Source of the DNA: Pseudomonadota bacterium
GTDB lineage: Bacteria > Bdellovibrionota > Bdellovibrionia > Bdellovibrionales > JAEYZS01
Assembly: GCA_023427925.1 (NCBI GenBank)
Contig: JAEYZS010000319.1
Coordinates: forward strand, 1 to 17,726
Direction: 5' to 3'
Length of the DNA: 17,726 bases
In this document: piece by piece, positions 6,543-13,739 of the stretch
Numbering within the stretch: position 1 is the stretch's first letter
Layout: each line of letters begins with the position of its first letter
The notes under the pieces: generated by a model
The model's input: only the letters and a program-made list of their open reading frames with translations
Databases searched by the model: none
What the model was told of the DNA's origin: nothing
Made by a program: the position numbers and the translations under genes

Positions 6543-7330
6543 TACTTCACTCCTAAATTCTCGACCATTTTCTGCGATAACTTATTGATGATTCCAGTTG
6601 AATCTTCAATTTGACTTAGCAAAGAAATCACATCCTGGGCAATACGTTTATCAGCAACACTCTTCACTTCAGGATTATTTACACGATATGCGTAGTCTTC
6701 TGTTGGAACTTCCAAGTAACGGCGGCTCTCAGACAAATAAATATTGCCGTCTTCAAAAGTGACCACTTGATAGTTCATTTCAATTGTCGCCTTTTTTATA
6801 TTATCAGCACTTCCCCACACAAAAATATTTGTCTGGTTTGGACCGTGGAACCAATAATTAAATCCTTGTTCTTTAATATAATATTTTGGATCAAGCAGTT
6901 TTGTATTTAGACCTATTAGCTTCTGTCTTAAAAAGCCATCCAACGCTTGTCTAGCGGATAGAGAAAGCTCCGGAAAAAATACTGCGAGAACTTTTTCATC
7001 TTCTCTAATCACCTCTGCCTCAAACTCAACATCCATAGGCCCATCAGCAAATGAAAAATAGAAAGTGATCTTATCGCCCTTTTTGTAGCGCTCTAGGATT
7101 TTGGAGGTTTTAACAATTGCAGCTCCAATGTAGGAAATATCCAAGCACCCCGTGACGTGACCAGTTGGCCATCGCACCTCAAGACCTGCAATGCGATCAA
7201 AATCCTGAACCCCTTTGGTCAAAAACACGCGGGGATATCTTCGCGAGTTTTTAGATACGCCCTTAGGCTCGAGAATGTGGCTAGGAATTTTCTTTTTTGT
7301 TTTTTCGAATAATTTTTTTAAAAACATCAT
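6542..7330 (-). CDS. PilZ-domain protein (c-di-GMP receptor-like)
   Basis: 262 residues. The PilZ c-di-GMP binding pattern is present: R30-x-x-x-R34 (RRYPR) followed by D64-I-S66-Y-I-G69, the D/N-x-S-x-x-G element. A basic N-terminus (MMFLKKLFEKTKKK) precedes it and a region of about 150 residues follows that I do not recognise (contains GFNYWFHGPNQTNIFVWGS). Likely a cytosolic c-di-GMP sensor. Its ATG overlaps the previous stop (ATGATGA-type overlap) and its stop overlaps glpX, an unusually tight coupling of second-messenger sensing with a gluconeogenic enzyme. A second ATG at 7327 is an equally possible start. Confidence 0.82.
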   Translation of the reverse strand: MMFLKKLFEKTKKKIPSHILEPKGVSKNSRRYPRVFLTKGVQDFDRIAGLEVRWPTGHVTGCLDISYIGAAIVKTSKILERYKKGDKITFYFSFADGPMDVEFEAEVIREDEKVLAVFFPELSLSARQALDGFLRQKLIGLNTKLLDPKYYIKEQGFNYWFHGPNQTNIFVWGSADNIKKATIEMNYQVVTFEDGNIYLSESRRYLEVPTEDYAYRVNNPEVKSVADKRIAQDVISLLSQIEDSTGIINKLSQKMVENLGVK

Positions 7331-7956
7331 TTTTTGTATTGATCCAAGATATACTCTCTCATTTTTACGGCGACTTGTCGCCCTACAATTTCAAGACCTA
7401 ATCCCATTAGAATTTTTGGTAAGGGTAATTTCTCAGACCTGTAGTCCGCAGTCATGGAAATTTCTGTTTTATGACGCTCTATCTCTTCGACTTGAAACAC
7501 TCCCTTCATGCCCTTAAATCGACCACTTATCGACTCCCAATGGATTTGTTTGATTTTTTTATCACTAGGAAGGTCGTCAATTTCATTAAGTTTTAAGGTC
7601 ATGCGCTCGTGATAGCCAAGTGCTTCAAGGTGCAAATAAAGTGTTTGTGACTCTTTGTTGTATCGTGCTTCTTTAAAGTGGGCGCTGACTTGGGTTAACT
7701 TTGGGTAGTCCGTTACCGTTGTAAATACAAATTCAAAGGGAGCTTTCACAATTCCGCCTGCAACCACTTTCATATGGTTGAGCTCAGGTTTGTCTTGGAT
7801 TTTCTTCGTTTGGGCTGAGACAACAATTAAATTTTCTTTTAGAATTCTCTTTTGAACTTGGGGCTTAGACTTCCAAAACGGTACATGAAAGTCTGCAGGA
7901 TGCTTTATAGGTTGGGCCTGCAAGGAAGTCACAAGCAAAAGAAAAATAAGCTTCAT
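7327..7956 (-). CDS. Exported SRPBCC/START-like protein
   Basis: Start set at the ATG at 7956 because a signal peptide begins there (MKLIFLLLVTSLQA, cleavage near LQA-QP); the longer frame to 7992 would bury it. 209 residues. The mature part shows a helix-grip (polyketide cyclase/START) pattern: VVAGGIVKAPFEFVFTTVTD then YPKLTQVSAHFKEARY, and a C-terminal amphipathic helix ending KMREYILDQYKK. Probably a periplasmic hydrophobic-ligand-binding protein. It is the first gene of the operon running through PilZ, glpX and the zinc ribbon. It belongs to the same broad fold as the 4758-5189 protein but with no obvious close identity. Confidence 0.8.
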   Translation of the reverse strand: MKLIFLLLVTSLQAQPIKHPADFHVPFWKSKPQVQKRILKENLIVVSAQTKKIQDKPELNHMKVVAGGIVKAPFEFVFTTVTDYPKLTQVSAHFKEARYNKESQTLYLHLEALGYHERMTLKLNEIDDLPSDKKIKQIHWESISGRFKGMKGVFQVEEIERHKTEISMTADYRSEKLPLPKILMGLGLEIVGRQVAVKMREYILDQYKK

Positions 7957-8060
7957 ATGTATACTATGATAAATACCATCAAGCTCTGACAATCTTTTTA
8001 TTGCTTATTCCATAAAACTACTAAAAACTATACTTAATAGACTCCCCGTAAAGGAAACCT

Positions 8061-8609
8061 ATGACAAGACAAGAGATTAAAAAACATCTACCGAATCTTC
8101 TAACCTATTCTCGAATAGCAATGGTGCCAGTCATCGTTTGGCTTATATATCTCGACACTCTTCAAAGCGGGATTCTCGCCTGTATTCTTTTTGTCCTAGC
8201 TTCAATTACAGATTACTACGACGGATACTTTGCTCGCAAATGGCAAATCGTAAGTAATATGGGAAAGTTTATGGATCCTGTTGCTGATAAGGTTCTCGTT
8301 TCAAGCACTCTTATCATGTTGATTCCCACAGGTCGCCTTACAACACTTATGGTTATTATTTTGGTCGCGAGGGATTCTATTATCGACGGACTTCGCTCAG
8401 AAGCAGCAACCCATAATGTTGTTATAAGTGCCGCTAAAATGGGGAAATGGAAAACTGCGACTCAAATGGTTGCGATTCCTTGTATATTGTTAAATTATCC
8501 GCTCTTTGGTCTTCCAATTTACCAAATTGGATATTGGACGCTTTGGATCAGCGTGATCCTGAGTGTGGTTTCTGGATATCACTACGTTCGAGAATACATC
8601 AAATCTTGA
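8061..8609 (+). CDS. pgsA: CDP-diacylglycerol-glycerol-3-phosphate 3-phosphatidyltransferase
   Basis: 182 residues, normal family length, several hydrophobic segments: an inner-membrane enzyme that makes phosphatidylglycerol-phosphate from CDP-diacylglycerol and glycerol-3-phosphate. The complete CDP-alcohol phosphatidyltransferase signature D-x2-D-G-x2-A-R-x8-G-x3-D-x3-D is present (D51 YY DG YF AR ... G68 ... D72 ... D76). The early NLLTYSRIAMVPVIVW segment is typical of PgsA. AAAGGAAACCT precedes the ATG; TATACT at 8029-8034 may be its -10. Divergent from the 7956-5288 operon. Confidence 0.92.
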   Translation: MTRQEIKKHLPNLLTYSRIAMVPVIVWLIYLDTLQSGILACILFVLASITDYYDGYFARKWQIVSNMGKFMDPVADKVLVSSTLIMLIPTGRLTTLMVIILVARDSIIDGLRSEAATHNVVISAAKMGKWKTATQMVAIPCILLNYPLFGLPIYQIGYWTLWISVILSVVSGYHYVREYIKS

Positions 8610-8615
8610 TTAGAT

Positions 8616-9050
8616 CTATTGAACCTTGTGTTCGATATCACTAACGGAAACAAATACACTGGACGTAAACACTCCATTCCACAAAGTGACATTGCCGTTT
8701 TCAAAGATTGCGTAAATTTTTGAGCAAAATCCTTTTCTAAAAGACTTAATTTTTTTATTCAAACAAACTCTATCACCTTTTTGAAACTCACCAAGTGCTG
8801 TAACTGGATGAATCAGTGATTCAACTGGAACTGTTGCAAGCCATAACTCATCAAAAAAATCACTAGACGTAGAAGCTTTTCCTCTAATCCTTGCTAAACC
8901 TTTTTCAACATACATAACGTATACTTCTTGATATAGACCTGGGGAAGACGGGTTTTCCGCAACAGCAGTGTCTCCTTTTTTTAAAGGAATGATATTTGCC
9001 GTCGCAATACCTGAGACCAACAATGTAAGCGTAAAAAGTAACGTCCTCAT
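8616..9050 (-). CDS. Small secreted protein, possibly SH3-like
   Basis: 144 residues with a clear signal peptide (MRTLLFTLTLLVSGIATA, then NIIPLKKGD). The mature part has two K-G-D turns (LKKGDTAVAE and FQKGDRVCLN) and mostly beta sequence, which suggests an SH3-like barrel, but I do not recognise the family. Two cysteines (CLNKK, GFCSKIY). AAGGAGAATTC lies directly before the ATG. Convergent with pgsA, 6 bp between stops. Confidence 0.75.
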   Translation of the reverse strand: MRTLLFTLTLLVSGIATANIIPLKKGDTAVAENPSSPGLYQEVYVMYVEKGLARIRGKASTSSDFFDELWLATVPVESLIHPVTALGEFQKGDRVCLNKKIKSFRKGFCSKIYAIFENGNVTLWNGVFTSSVFVSVSDIEHKVQ

Positions 9051-9138
9051 GAATTCTCCTTATCAAAGAGAACGCCATTTTAATGGTTTTAACTCCGATT
9101 TGCTGAAAATTTAATTTATCAGAAAAAACTACTTGGAG

Positions 9139-9155
9139 TGTCTAATCCTTAGACA
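9139..9155. promoter_or_regulatory. Perfect 7-bp inverted repeat in the 9051-9171 gap
   Basis: TGTCTAA - TCC - TTAGACA. It lies about 17 bp beyond the stop of the hydrolase gene and about 90 bp upstream of the next minus-strand gene. On the minus strand it is followed 10 bases later by a run of T, so it may be a weak terminator; it could equally be an operator for the 9050 gene. Confidence 0.4.
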
Positions 9156-9171
9156 AATTTATAGGGCAAAA

Positions 9172-9930
9172 TTAGAGCACAGACGATCTTAAAATCAACT
9201 CAGCCAGCTCGTCTGGTTTTGTAACCATCGGAAGATGACCAGTGCCGATAGAGTACGTTTCTTGAAACTCAGTCCTTTCAATATACTTTTGTTGCGTCTG
9301 TGGCGTAATGATCTGATCTAACGCTGCAACAATATATGCCTTAGGGATTGAATCAAATACTGCTGATTCAAACTTCAATACGGTAGTTCCAACTTTAGTT
9401 GGTTCTGAGTGTATTGCTGGAGACTTTGCAGTTTTGTAATCAAAGTCTTGAGCCATAGCTCTTAGAAATGCTCTTCTATTGCGCGGCTCAACCCTATCAT
9501 TCTTAAAGACAACGGTTTTTGTGTAGGCTTTTTCGTCACGTTTTTCCATGAGATCAAACGGTCTTTCTCCATTTAATGGAACTACCGCTGAGACGTAGAT
9601 AATTTTAATAATTTTATCTGGGCAAATGCCAAGCATTTGATTAGCAATGGCGCCACCTTGACTATGCCCCACAAGAATAGAGTTATCGGGAGCAAGGTCG
9701 CACGCAAATTTTGCGTAGTCGTTTAAGTCGACATTTTTATTGTTACCTCGACCTGGCAGAGTTGGAGAAATCGTTTTTCTACCCTTTTCCGCTAAGTATG
9801 TTGCAACCCTCGCCCAGCTCGATCCATCAAGATGTGCGCCGTGAAGTAACACGACTGTTTTCTCGTTACTTTTTTGAGTGGTTGAACATGACACTATCAA
9901 TAGAGAAATCAGCGCAATAAAAATTTTCAT
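9172..9930 (-). CDS. Lipoprotein alpha/beta hydrolase
   Basis: 252 residues. Lipobox IVSC with Cys15 predicts a lipid-anchored periplasmic protein. The alpha/beta-hydrolase fold elements are in order: oxyanion HGAHLDGSSW (30-39), LPGRG (58-62), nucleophile elbow GHSQGG with Ser90, acid Asp205 (AALDQIITP) and His232 (GTGHLP). The layout resembles the salicylate-esterase/hydroxynitrile-lyase branch of small esterases. Substrate unknown. An AGGAGAAGGT ribosome-binding site precedes the ATG. No membrane segment beyond the signal. Confidence 0.88.
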   Translation of the reverse strand: MKIFIALISLLIVSCSTTQKSNEKTVVLLHGAHLDGSSWARVATYLAEKGRKTISPTLPGRGNNKNVDLNDYAKFACDLAPDNSILVGHSQGGAIANQMLGICPDKIIKIIYVSAVVPLNGERPFDLMEKRDEKAYTKTVVFKNDRVEPRNRRAFLRAMAQDFDYKTAKSPAIHSEPTKVGTTVLKFESAVFDSIPKAYIVAALDQIITPQTQQKYIERTEFQETYSIGTGHLPMVTKPDELAELILRSSVL

Positions 9931-10103
9931 ACCTTCTCCTAATCGTTATATAAAATCATAAAAAATATATGTGTAACCCTCAATCCCTTTTATATGTTGA
10001 TGCGTTGTTCTTTAAGGCACGACTTTCGCATTTACAGACTCATGGTTAGGTGAACTAGAACCTAATCGAAGTGGGCAATGAATTTTTAACATTTCTTCAT
10101 AGA

Positions 10104-10120
10104 TGTCAAAATCTGTGACA
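10104..10120. promoter_or_regulatory. TGTCA-N7-TGACA dyad upstream of the 10132 gene
   Basis: TGTCAAAATCTGTGACA ends 11 bp before the ATG at 10132, in the 5' leader. The same half-sites, with identical spacing and the same AAAT after the first half-site, recur at 12241-12257, so both may be bound by one regulator. Another imperfect inverted repeat, GGTTAGGT ... ACCTAATC (10044-10067), lies further upstream in the 201-bp gap. Confidence 0.4.
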
Positions 10121-10131
10121 AGAGAGGTAAC

Positions 10132-10548
10132 ATGGGTAAGTTTTTCTTGAGTGCAATCATTGCATTTGGTTTTTGCGTAGGCCACGCACATGAAAGTGAT
10201 CCTTCACAATTGACGGAAAATCAATTGGAAGCGCTAATGGCTAATGATGAAATATTAAAGGGTTTTGAGCAAGCTCGTATTCTCCAAAATACAGTTTTGA
10301 ACTCTAATATTCGCGCTGAATACAAATGTTTATTTCTCGGTGACATCACAGAACTTACTCAACAAATTGCCTATACAGTCGATCAATACCAATCGGCACT
10401 ACAACATATTAGCAATTCAAAAGCCTTTTACGACGAAGGGAAATTCATCGGAGAAATGAGAATTGAGCAATACAGAACTCATTTAATTCAGCTCAACCAC
10501 AGTACCTCAATCATGAAAACAACACACAACTGCAAATCCTCGATCTAA
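10132..10548 (+). CDS. Secreted hypothetical protein (138 aa)
   Basis: Signal peptide (MGKFFLSAIIAFGFCVGHA, cleavage before HESD) followed by a mostly helical, charged mature part of about 119 residues with two cysteines (EYKCLFLG and HNCKSS near the end), which could form one disulfide. No family recognised. GAGAGG precedes the ATG. The stop codon is the first part of a 54-nt repeated element containing a hairpin. Confidence 0.7.
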   Translation: MGKFFLSAIIAFGFCVGHAHESDPSQLTENQLEALMANDEILKGFEQARILQNTVLNSNIRAEYKCLFLGDITELTQQIAYTVDQYQSALQHISNSKAFYDEGKFIGEMRIEQYRTHLIQLNHSTSIMKTTHNCKSSI

Positions 10549-10599
10549 AAAAGGTGAGCCGCACCTTTTGCTCAGATTTGCGTTATAAAAAACAATCAT
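10546..10599. repeat. 54-nt repeat, copy A (hairpin plus conserved tail)
   Basis: Begins at the stop codon of the preceding gene. Contains the hairpin AAAAGGTG - AGCCG - CACCTTTT (a bidirectional terminator-like stem), then a tail CTCAGATTTGCGTTAT, an A-run and CAATCAT. Copy B at 11371-11425 is identical except for one extra A. Conservation continues well beyond the hairpin, so this is a copied element and not two independent terminators. Confidence 0.85.
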
Positions 10600-10928
10600 T
10601 GCGATATTCGTGACAAATATATCATGATCTGCTTTTGCATTTTTAGCACCTAGTTTAAAGGCGGCATATTAGAAGATAATATTTTGATGTTCGACCTACG
10701 GCAAATAAAACGTCAGACCATCATATAGAAGTTCTAATAAATCTATGAAAACGAAAGACCCTTGAGTTTAAACGGCTTAAGAACTTTTTGCTTCTGAGGG
10801 TTGTATTTCTTATAGGAAGAATATGTGTGTTTGCTGTTACAAAAAATACCACTATGAATGTTGGAGTTTGAATCTCGCCCACTTCTTTCATAATTTTTAT
10901 AGAAATGAAGCAATAAGAGGTTATTCGT
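10600..10928. other. Gene-free stretch with a possible promoter
   Basis: No coding frame of note on either strand. Near its right end TTGAAT (10868-10873), 17 bp and TAATTT (10891-10896) form a plausible plus-strand promoter for the 10929 gene, about 25 nt of leader before its ATG. The remainder shows nothing I can assign. Confidence 0.4.
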
Positions 10929-11342
10929 ATGTTTAAGATTTTATTATCAGTACTTTTTTTAGGGTTGCCCCAGGTTTCTTTTGCGGCAACAGAAGATCAA
11001 AAGGCAGCTTGTTATAGAGATACATTGGAAATTGCTGCGCACAAGATAACTTCTCCGCACTACAAAAAATATAGAGATGGGAGAATTGCTGCGAACGTAG
11101 TAACTCAAGTTTTAAAACTTGAAAAAGAGCGCTCTTATACAACTCCTTCATCAGTTCAAATTGTTTATAAAGATTTTTCTAGTATTTCGGACTTCGTAAA
11201 AAGCCCTCAATCTTCGTTTCGCGATTTAATGTCTTGGGAGCGTGCGGGACAAAGTTGGTTTCGCAAATCATTGCTTAATATGAATGAGGATACTCTTAAG
11301 AGGATTTTTTACACCCAGTCTTGCGAAGGTGTTCTCTATTAA
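10929..11342 (+). CDS. Secreted hypothetical protein (137 aa)
   Basis: Signal peptide (MFKILLSVLFLGLPQVSFA, cleavage before ATED) and a helical, basic mature domain with two cysteines (AACYRD near the mature start and QSCEG near the end), likely one disulfide joining the termini. No family recognised; no clear similarity to the 10132 protein, although both are the same size and are followed by the same 54-nt repeat. AAGAGG lies 8 nt before the ATG. Confidence 0.7.
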   Translation: MFKILLSVLFLGLPQVSFAATEDQKAACYRDTLEIAAHKITSPHYKKYRDGRIAANVVTQVLKLEKERSYTTPSSVQIVYKDFSSISDFVKSPQSSFRDLMSWERAGQSWFRKSLLNMNEDTLKRIFYTQSCEGVLY

Positions 11343-11370
11343 GGAACTAACAAAAAGGTTGGTTTGCTTA

Positions 11371-11425
11371 TAAAAAAGGTGAGCCGCACCTTTTGCTCAG
11401 ATTTGCGTTATAAAAAAACAATCAT
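11371..11425. repeat. 54-nt repeat, copy B
   Basis: Starts 29 bp after the stop of the 10929 gene; same orientation as copy A, offset 825 bp. Same hairpin (AAAAGGTG / CACCTTTT) and same tail, with one extra A in the last A-run. Probably terminates the upstream gene. Confidence 0.85.
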
Positions 11426-11474
11426 CTCGCAAAACTTATCAGCGTAAGCTTTGGAACTGGTCAGTAAAGCACAT

Positions 11475-11506
11475 AAAAAAAGCCGAGAGTGGTGCTCTCG
11501 ACTTTT
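11475..11506 (-). terminator. Intrinsic terminator for the 12166-11574 genes
   Basis: Read on the minus strand: AAAAGTCGAGAG - CACCA - CTCTCGGCTTTT followed by further T (seven T in total). Long stem with one G-T pair, 5-nt loop and U-tract; about 65 bp after the stop at 11574. Confidence 0.85.
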
Positions 11507-11573
11507 GCCAGTATTATCTTTTAAAACCTTCAATCAACAATGAAGTGGTTTGGTCAATTTTATAGGTTCAACT

Positions 11574-11846
11574 TCAACGAAGATATTCCGCTGAATATTT
11601 TTCGACGCTCTCTCTTGCGTAATTACACTTTTGGTTAATCTCAACTTCAGGATAAGCTAATCGCAAACCGCGATACCTAATGGGGTTTGCATCCAATGAT
11701 ACACACCAGTAAACAGCATTCTTTGTTGCAGCACTAAGGTTCAAAAGCATTCCCCATTTGGACGAATCTAATGAAACCTGAGGATCAGCTTTTGCAATTC
11801 CTGCGAAAAAACAAATTGCTGCACACAATGTAAACATCCTAATCAT
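11574..11846 (-). CDS. Secreted small protein (90 aa)
   Basis: Signal peptide (MIRMFTLCAAICFFAGIAKA, cleavage before DPQV) and a mature domain of about 70 residues with two cysteines (VYWCVSL, QKCNYA), probably disulfide-bonded. Family not recognised. AAAGGAG lies 7 nt before the ATG. It follows the 11888 gene by 41 bp on the same strand and shares the terminator at 11475-11506, so the two probably form an operon. Confidence 0.7.
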   Translation of the reverse strand: MIRMFTLCAAICFFAGIAKADPQVSLDSSKWGMLLNLSAATKNAVYWCVSLDANPIRYRGLRLAYPEVEINQKCNYARESVEKYSAEYLR

Positions 11847-11887
11847 TTGGAACTCCTTTAAAGAATTATTAACGTAATATATTCAGC

Positions 11888-12166
11888 TCACCATGTCTTA
11901 AAGATTAAAGCTACGCTTCTGCCATTTTGGAAAACTGCCGTCAGGGCTGTCTCCCGTTTACTGAGTCTACAAACATTGACTTGGGCGCCCTCAGACTCAA
12001 AGTCGTCGACTGCATTATTTATAGAATATTTAGTATGACCGACGCCGCTAGCATAACTAACCTTGCTCACATTAATTCCGCATACAACATTCTTATCTGA
12101 AGCAAAACTAATTTGCGCCATAGAACTGATCGCAAAAAAAAGACAAATTTGAACCAATAATTTCAT
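11888..12166 (-). CDS. Secreted small protein (92 aa)
   Basis: Signal peptide (MKLLVQICLFFAISSMAQIS then FASD) and a mature part of about 69 residues with two cysteines (VVCGINV, VNVCRLS). No family recognised. The ribosome-binding site is weak (GAAGGG about 10 nt before the ATG). A perfect TGTCA...TGACA palindrome lies 74-92 bp upstream and is a candidate operator. Confidence 0.68.
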   Translation of the reverse strand: MKLLVQICLFFAISSMAQISFASDKNVVCGINVSKVSYASGVGHTKYSINNAVDDFESEGAQVNVCRLSKRETALTAVFQNGRSVALIFKTW

Positions 12167-12239
12167 AAAATTTTTTCCCTTCTTTAATATTTAACTTTCA
12201 AATCATGTGACACTAGCACGACAATTTAAACAAAAATAG

Positions 12240-12258
12240 ATGTCAAAATTTTTGACAT
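12240..12258. promoter_or_regulatory. Perfect 19-bp palindrome upstream of the 12166 gene
   Basis: ATGTCAAAA - T - TTTTGACAT. The minus-strand arm contains TTGACA, a consensus -35 hexamer, though no good -10 is seen at the right distance. Shares the TGTCA-AAAT-N3-TGACA pattern with 10104-10120. Confidence 0.55.
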
Positions 12259-12724
12259 GTAATCTATTCAATAATCCAATCCTTTTAATGAAGCTTAGGG
12301 ACGGCATAGCACTGGCTAAAAAGGATCTTTAGGCTCTAAGATCAATAAAACGGGCTTTGGTGACTTTGCCAAAAATAGATCATGGTTTTCAAGTACCAAT
12401 TTCTGGCTAATAAAGCTTAAACCCAATGTTTAGAGCCACATTGAAGCTTTAAAGTGCTTTAATGAGCATTAGAGCCAAAGCTAACATATAAGAGGACAAT
12501 GTCTTGATGGCCGCAACATGGCTTCCAGAGATTTGGTTTTAATCAATTTAATTTGCTTCAAAATTGGCGAATATCGTCGCTTTGTACAGCATTTAAACAA
12601 CAGTTCCCAGGTTTTTAATTATTTATAGCACATTACAGGCTTTAGCTCGCTGTAATCAGTATATATACAACCGGCATTATTTTTGCTTTTAAAGAGTCCG
12701 CTTATCAAAATTTAAGGAGCGATT
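12259..12724. other. Gene-free stretch with short repeats
   Basis: No credible gene on either strand. Holds a bulged inverted repeat GATCTT(T)AG ... CTAAGATC (12324-12343) and two direct TTAGAGCCA copies (12430, 12469), with the complement of its core inside the inverted repeat. May be decayed sequence. The promoter of the 12725 gene must lie at its right end; no strong boxes are visible. Confidence 0.35.
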
Positions 12725-13237
12725 ATGAAGTTATATGGAAAACAAATTATTACAGCTATTATTTTGTTATTGGCTGGGCTTGCTCAGGCAAATCAATCTG
12801 ATGACCTTTTAATTTTGAAAAATGAAGATGGCACAATAAAGAGTATTACTGAATATCATATATCTTTTTATGATGATTTTTGTATAGATCAGGGTAAGCG
12901 TTTGCCAACAGCAAGAGAGCTTGCCATTGAAGCAGTAAAGCATGGTGCTGAAATGTTAGAAGTATCAGAATTTGAACAGTATGTCTCAAACCATTATGGT
13001 GTGGTGGTAGGATTTGACCTTATAGATGTTGTTAATCCTGATGGCAAAAAAGATCAGTTTTATTATAGAGAAGATAATTATAAAAGACCTGCTGGTGATC
13101 AAGGAAACTATTGGATTTGGTCATTGTCAAAAGAGACTGTTTACTTTGGTGATACCCGTTATGTTGGTATGAATACTAAAAATGGTAGCATGTATGTTGG
13201 CTATAGAATTACAGGCGCAATACGCTGTGTAAAATAA
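12725..13237 (+). CDS. Secreted DUF1566/Lcl-like (C-type-lectin-fold-like) protein
   Basis: 170 residues. Signal peptide (MKLYGKQIITAIILLLAGLA, QA-NQ). The mature part shows the pattern of DUF1566/Lcl and FGE-like domains: C53-IDQGKRLPTARELA near the start, YWIWSLS (129-135) and GAIRCVK at the end, with C53 and C168 bracketing the domain. Such domains are usually extracellular or surface-displayed; a binding role is likely, the ligand unknown. AAGGAGCGATT precedes the ATG. By eye it is more AT-rich at third positions than its neighbours, consistent with acquisition. Followed by a clear terminator. Confidence 0.75.
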   Translation: MKLYGKQIITAIILLLAGLAQANQSDDLLILKNEDGTIKSITEYHISFYDDFCIDQGKRLPTARELAIEAVKHGAEMLEVSEFEQYVSNHYGVVVGFDLIDVVNPDGKKDQFYYREDNYKRPAGDQGNYWIWSLSKETVYFGDTRYVGMNTKNGSMYVGYRITGAIRCVK

Positions 13238-13253
13238 TTACTTCATTAATTGG

Positions 13254-13283
13254 CAAAGGCTACACGAGTTCGCGTAGCCTTTG
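13254..13283 (+). terminator. Intrinsic terminator after the 12725 gene
   Basis: CAAAGGCTAC ... GTAGCCTTTG, with an inner CGA-GT-TCG continuing the stem, followed by TTACTTT; 16 bp after the stop. Confidence 0.85.
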
Positions 13284-13374
13284 TTACTTTAAGGATTGAA
13301 GTGGATTTTCTATAATATGGGCTATTCTGATCTCTCGTTTAAGTAAGCGATCTTTTCGATACAAGATAGGCAAA

Positions 13375-13410
13375 AAAATAGCGAGCTTCCGTCTGGAAAC
13401 TCGCTATTTT
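13375..13410 (-). terminator. Intrinsic terminator, minus strand
   Basis: AAAATAGCGAG / CTCGCTATTTT with inner TTCC-GTCT-GGAA, followed on the minus strand by a run of T. It directly follows the stop of the minus-strand coding remnant (13415), so it is the original terminator of the gene of which only the end remains. Confidence 0.85.
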
Positions 13411-13414
13411 CACT

Positions 13415-13528
13415 TTATACTTGTGGGATTGGTTCTGGTTTCGGAATCTCAGGAAATACAACAGTGGGCTCTTGCGCTTCCGCTATTGTTTCCTTTAATT
13501 TTCGCTGTTCTTCTTCATCTCGTAACAT
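13415..13528 (-). pseudogene. C-terminal remnant of an unidentified gene
   Basis: 37 codons from an ATG at 13528 with no ribosome-binding site; an in-frame stop lies seven codons upstream. The residues (MLRDEEEQRKLKETIAEAQE, then PEIPKPEPIPQV) look like a coiled-coil end plus a Pro-rich tail, and a strong terminator follows at once. I infer the 3' end of a larger gene whose body is lost. It could be the tail of the recombinase whose fragment lies at 15426-15578 on the same strand, which would place the LRR gene inside that gene; this is speculative. Confidence 0.45.
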
Positions 13529-13568
13529 GGCTTTTTTCTCTGTAGATTAGCGGCCCTTTGACTCTTGG

Positions 13569-13712
13569 GTGGTTCAAGAAAGCTCAGATCGAAAACAAGT
13601 TTGGATTGGATGTTCGACAAACGTGGATTTTGTAGCAAGAGCCGGTCTTGGGGATTTGCGTCACCAGGTGACCGGCGTACTATTGATGATTTTTAGACAA
13701 GGAACGAAGTGA
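13569..13712 (+). other. Short open frame of doubtful status, plus strand
   Basis: A frame of 47 codons from a GTG with no ribosome-binding site, in the gap after the C-terminal remnant. It contains VWIGCSTNVDFVARAGLGDL, which looks like sequence from the end of a mobile-element gene, but I cannot identify it. The rest of 13284-13739 holds only the terminators and the remnant. A nested inverted repeat (GAAGTGAT ... ATCACTTC, 13706-13746) spans the stop of the LRR gene. Confidence 0.2.
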
Positions 13713-13739
13713 TTTTAACTCTAATAAAGTTGTTCTTGA

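Noticed and set aside
7215..7517. 100-codon plus-strand frame
   Set aside because: Antisense to the well-supported PilZ and SRPBCC genes; no start signal and no recognisable domain.
10546..11425. CRISPR array or phase-variable repeat
   Set aside because: Only two copies, 825 bp apart, separated by a complete gene.
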